Origin: Melaminivora suipulveris
GTDB lineage: Bacteria > Pseudomonadota > Gammaproteobacteria > Burkholderiales > Burkholderiaceae_C
Direction: 5' to 3'
Assembly: GCF_003008575.1 (NCBI RefSeq)
Contig: NZ_CP027667.1
Coordinates: forward strand, 562,501-626,500
Length of the DNA: 64,000 nt
Part shown: piece after piece, positions 59,449 to 64,000 of the stretch
Position numbering within the stretch: the first letter of the stretch is position 1
Layout: each line of letters starts with the position of its first letter
Program-made: the position numbers and the translations under genes
Notes under the pieces: generated by a model
The model's database searches: none
What the model saw: only the letters and a program-made list of their open reading frames with translations
What the model was told of the DNA's origin: nothing

Positions 59449-59476
59449 CTTGAAGACCTGTCAGCGGGCCACATGT
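59449..59476 (+). promoter_or_regulatory. Sigma-32-like heat-shock promoter of dnaK
   Basis: CTTGAA (59449-59454), 14-bp spacer, CCACATGT (59469-59476): perfect -35 and 7 of 8 at the -10 (CCCCATNT). Predicted start about 40 bp before the dnaK ATG at 59523, whose RBS is GGAGAGAGAAC. Confidence 0.75.
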
Positions 59477-59522
59477 AACCATTCATCCAGACATTCACAG
59501 CAACATTCGCGGAGAGAGAACA

Positions 59523-61481
<1,959 letters not shown>

Positions 61482-61492
61482 CCGAGGCACCC

Positions 61493-61511
61493 GCAGGGCG
61501 CACCGCCCTGC
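61493..61511 (+). other. Hairpin in the dnaK-dnaJ gap
   Basis: GCAGGGC, loop, GCCCTGC. A 7-bp perfect stem 11 bp after the dnaK stop, no U-run. Such structures between dnaK and dnaJ can lower dnaJ read-through; here that is only inference. Confidence 0.4.
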
Positions 61512-61599
61512 CCCATTTCATCGCCGCGCCGGGCTCCGCTGCTGTCATGCGGGGCTGGCGCGGCGTTGTTGCACCCATTGGGCCCCACCGACGATCACC

Positions 61600-62739
61600 A
61601 TGTCCAAACGCGATTTTTATGAAGTCCTAGGCGTTCCCAAGAACGCTTCGGACGACGAGCTGAAGAAGGCCTACCGCAAGCTGGCGATGAAGCACCACCC
61701 GGACCGCAACCAGGGCGATGCCGCCAAGAAGGCCGAAGAAGCCTTCAAGGAAGTCAAGGAAGCCTACGAAGTCCTGTCCGAGCCGCAAAAACGCGCTGCC
61801 TACGACCAGTTCGGTCACGCCGGCGTGGATCCCAACATGCGCGGCGGCATGGGCGGCGCCGAAGGCTTTGGCGGCTTTGCCGAGGCGTTTGGCGACATCT
61901 TTGGCGACATGTTCGGTGGTCAGCAGCGCGGCGGCGCGCGCGGCGGGCGGCAGGTCTACCGCGGCAGCGACCTGTCCTATGCCATGGACATCACGCTGGA
62001 GGAAGCCGCCCACGGCAAGGAGGCGCAGATCCGCATCCCCAGCTGGGAGGCCTGCGACACCTGCCACGGCTCGGGCGCCAAGCCCGGCACCAGCCCCAAA
62101 ACCTGCGGCACCTGCAATGGCGCGGGCGCGGTGCAGATGCGCCAGGGTTTCTTCAGCGTGCAGCAGACCTGCCCGCACTGCCGCGGCACGGGCAAGATCA
62201 TCCCCGAGCCCTGCACCACCTGCCACGGCCAGGGCAAGGTGAAGAAGCAAAAGACGCTGGAGGTGAAGATCCCCGCCGGCATCGACGACGGCATGCGCAT
62301 CCGCTCCACCGGCAACGGCGAGCCGGGCACCAACGGCGGCCCGCCCGGTGACCTGTACATCGAGATCCGCATCAAGAAGCACGACATCTTCGAGCGCGAC
62401 GGCGACGATCTGCACTGCGAGGTGCCGGTGAGCTTCACCACCGCCGCGCTGGGCGGCGAGATCGAAGTGCCGACGCTGGCCGGCAAGGCCGCCATCGACA
62501 TCCCCGAAGGCACGCAGGCCGGCAAGCAGTTCCGCCTGCGCGGCAAGGGCATCAAGGGGGTGCGCTCGTCGTATCCGGGCGACCTGTACTGCCACATCGT
62601 GGTGGAGACGCCGGTCAAACTCACCGAATACCAGCGCAAGATCCTGCGCGAGTTCGACGAGTCGCTCAAGAAAGGCGGCGCCAAGCATTCGCCCTCGACC
62701 GAGAGCTGGACGGACAAGCTCAAGAGCTTTTTCAGCTGA
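61600..62739 (+). CDS. dnaJ: Hsp40 co-chaperone DnaJ
   Basis: 379 residues: J-domain with HPD in [15 protein letters not shown] (about 32-35), Gly/Phe-rich region ([17 protein letters not shown]), four CxxCxGxG zinc motifs ([32 protein letters not shown]), and the C-terminal substrate domains. ATG 61600 gives [12 protein letters not shown]. Stimulates DnaK ATPase and delivers clients. Confidence 0.99.
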   Translation: MSKRDFYEVLGVPKNASDDELKKAYRKLAMKHHPDRNQGDAAKKAEEAFKEVKEAYEVLSEPQKRAAYDQFGHAGVDPNMRGGMGGAEGFGGFAEAFGDIFGDMFGGQQRGGARGGRQVYRGSDLSYAMDITLEEAAHGKEAQIRIPSWEACDTCHGSGAKPGTSPKTCGTCNGAGAVQMRQGFFSVQQTCPHCRGTGKIIPEPCTTCHGQGKVKKQKTLEVKIPAGIDDGMRIRSTGNGEPGTNGGPPGDLYIEIRIKKHDIFERDGDDLHCEVPVSFTTAALGGEIEVPTLAGKAAIDIPEGTQAGKQFRLRGKGIKGVRSSYPGDLYCHIVVETPVKLTEYQRKILREFDESLKKGGAKHSPSTESWTDKLKSFFS

Positions 62740-62843
62740 GCTGCCGGCGTGCGCCGCACCCAAAGCGCGGCGCCGACAGGCACGGCTGGGCTTGCCACCT
62801 ATGTGGTAACTAGAGGCGCTGATGCCGCCCTTGCGGAGAAGCC

Positions 62844-63083
62844 ATGAACACCTCGACCACCATTCGCATCGATCAGACCCTGTACGAGCAGGCGTGCGCG
62901 GACGCCGTCGGCGAGCACCGCACCATCGCCGGGCAGATCGAGTACTGGGCCAGGGTCGGCCGCGCCGCGCTGGACAACCCCGACCTGCCGGTCGGCTTCA
63001 TCGCCGAAACGCTGGCTTCGCTGGTGTACCTGGAGGCCGTAGGGCCGCACGAGAACTTCTATCGCGACCTGAAGCGTTCGTGA
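62844..63083 (+). CDS. ParD-like antitoxin-family protein (orphan)
   Basis: 79 residues: MNTSTTIRIDQTLYEQACAD, TIAGQIEYWARVGRAALDNPD. This is a ribbon-helix-helix-type start with the ParD-like (TA_anti/ParD_like) pattern. The sequence after it (63084-63249) has no toxin gene, so it looks like a solitary antitoxin or a stand-alone regulator. RBS GCGGAGAAG before ATG 62844. Short gap from dnaJ. Confidence 0.8.
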   Translation: MNTSTTIRIDQTLYEQACADAVGEHRTIAGQIEYWARVGRAALDNPDLPVGFIAETLASLVYLEAVGPHENFYRDLKRS

Positions 63084-63249
63084 CGTCCGGCGCTGCGGGC
63101 ACAGGCGAATCGAAACAGCGCCGCGCGGAGCCCTTGCGGCTGCGCTGTCTGGCCTGCCGTTTTCTGCGTACACGCCCCATTGCCGCGCCGGCGCGCCGTG
63201 GCTACGCTGGCTCTCCTTCGACACATCGCTCCGCCAGAGCCAGCGCGCC

Positions 63250-64000
63250 ATGCCCCTCTCATCCCGCTGCCCGGCGGCCCTCGCTTGCGGGGCGGGCAGC
63301 GCCGCCGCAGGGCTGGCCGGTCGGCTCGCGCCCATCCTGCTCCTTGCCGCGGCAGCGCAGCTTGCCTGCTCACCCGCCGCCGCCCAGCCCCGCGCAGCCC
63401 CCGCGCGCCTGACCAACTCGCTCGGCATGGTCTTCGTGCTGGTGCCGGCGGGCAGCTTCGTCATGGGAAGCGACGAGCGCGCCGAGACGCTGGCGCGCGA
63501 CTACCCGCAGCTCGAACCGCGGCGCTTCACACAACTGGACGATGAGGCGCCGCGCCACCGCGTGCTGATCAGCCGCGCCTTCTATCTGGGGCAGCACGAG
63601 GTCACCGTGGGGCAGTTCCGCCGTTTCGCCCGCGCCTCGGGCTACCGGCCCGAATCGGAGGCCGACGGCACCGGCGGCTACGGCTACAACCCCGATTACG
63701 ACCCCGCCACCACCATGCGTGGCGACGCCTTCGAAGGGCGCAGCCCGCGCTACTCGTGGCGCAACCCCGGCTTTGCCCAGGGCGAGGACCACCCCGTGGT
63801 CAACGTGACCTGGAACGACGCGCAGGCGCTGGCCGCCTGGCTGAGCGCGCGCGAGGGCCGGCACTACCGCCTGCCCACCGAGGCCGAGTGGGAGTACGCC
63901 TGCCGCGCCGGCAGCGGCGCCCGCTACGCGCACGGCGACGACCCGCAGGCGCTGACGCGCCACGCCAACCTGTTCGACCAGGACGCCGCCGCTCACTGGC
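63250..64000 (+). CDS. SUMF1/formylglycine-generating-enzyme family protein, 5' part
   Basis: At least 250 residues, cut by the window end. A signal-peptide-like N-terminus (hydrophobic stretch ending AAAQP) is followed by the FGE-sulfatase domain: LTNSLGMVFVLVPAGSFVMG, AFYLGQHEVTVGQFRRFA, HPVVNVTWNDAQALAAWLSA, YRLPTEAEWEYACRAG. The family includes sulfatase-activating enzymes and many Ser/Thr-kinase-linked or ergothioneine-type relatives. The active-site Cys, if present, lies beyond the window, so catalytic status is unknown. ATG 63250. Confidence 0.85.
   Translation, partial: MPLSSRCPAALACGAGSAAAGLAGRLAPILLLAAAAQLACSPAAAQPRAAPARLTNSLGMVFVLVPAGSFVMGSDERAETLARDYPQLEPRRFTQLDDEAPRHRVLISRAFYLGQHEVTVGQFRRFARASGYRPESEADGTGGYGYNPDYDPATTMRGDAFEGRSPRYSWRNPGFAQGEDHPVVNVTWNDAQALAAWLSAREGRHYRLPTEAEWEYACRAGSGARYAHGDDPQALTRHANLFDQDAAAHW

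Overview
The window reads as a GC-rich betaproteobacterial chromosome, most likely Comamonadaceae (Acidovorax, Alicycliphilus, Diaphorobacter or a relative). The placement rests on gene order (the ndk to purA string, the rpsF-priB-rpsR-rplI-dnaB block, grpE-dnaK-dnaJ), a HisZ-type ATP phosphoribosyltransferase subunit, RluB/RluD/ScpB/NlpD/Pcm/SurE neighbours, and a dispersed repeat that I associate with this family. Most of the window is core genome. I see no prophage, rRNA operon, CRISPR array or intact insertion sequence.

Layout. 1-20897 is one long minus-strand run, in transcription order surE, pcm, nlpD, rluD, scpB, rluB, ndk, rlmN, pilF, rodZ-like, ispG, hisS, yfgM-like, bamB, der, hfq, hflX, hflK, hflC, a DUF2065 gene, hisZ and purA (cut by the window edge). 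Many of these genes overlap by 1-11 bases. 21037-29464 is a plus-strand group: quinone oxidoreductase, a GGDEF protein, a PhoD-like phosphatase, mutS and a family-39 glycosyltransferase. 29487-34946 is mixed small accessory genes: DUF488, DUF2945, two tandem YkgJ-type cysteine-cluster genes, YceI, a DUF3334 gene with a CheX-like signature, a 266-bp MITE-like element, a small basic protein, tRNA-Ser(TGA) and ribD. 35055-43159 holds a phospholipase-D/cardiolipin-synthase-like lipoprotein, dusC, a GNAT gene, an aldehyde dehydrogenase, a small membrane protein and clpB. 43240-46745 is molybdenum-cofactor synthesis (moaE, moaD, moeA, mobB) interleaved with small unknown genes. 46847-50496 is hom-thrC split by a Phd/PIN toxin-antitoxin pair. 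50575-55413 holds an alanine-type aminotransferase, an Mth938-like gene, a Bcp-type peroxiredoxin, a PIN-PhoH ATPase and a small membrane protein. 55474-58611 is dnaB and the rpsF operon. 58867-62739 is grpE-dnaK-dnaJ, followed by a ParD-like gene and a truncated SUMF1-type gene.

Themes. (1) Protein quality control: hfq/hflXKC, clpB, grpE, dnaK, dnaJ. Sigma-32-like promoters are visible upstream of grpE, dnaK and clpB. (2) Envelope assembly: bamB, yfgM, pilF, rodZ, nlpD. (3) Translation and RNA modification: rlmN, rluB, rluD, dusC, hisS, ribosomal proteins.

The most unusual content is repeat biology. A ~60-70 bp dispersed repeat occurs in about ten copies. Most lie between genes, but one lies inside mutS, one inside moeA and a decayed one probably inside hisZ, all read in frame. 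thrC carries a separate in-frame ~30-residue insertion that looks repeat-derived. A MITE-like element between 32923 and 33188 can fold as a three-way junction. A toxin-antitoxin pair sits inside hom-thrC, with a 21-bp-spaced operator-like repeat in front of it.
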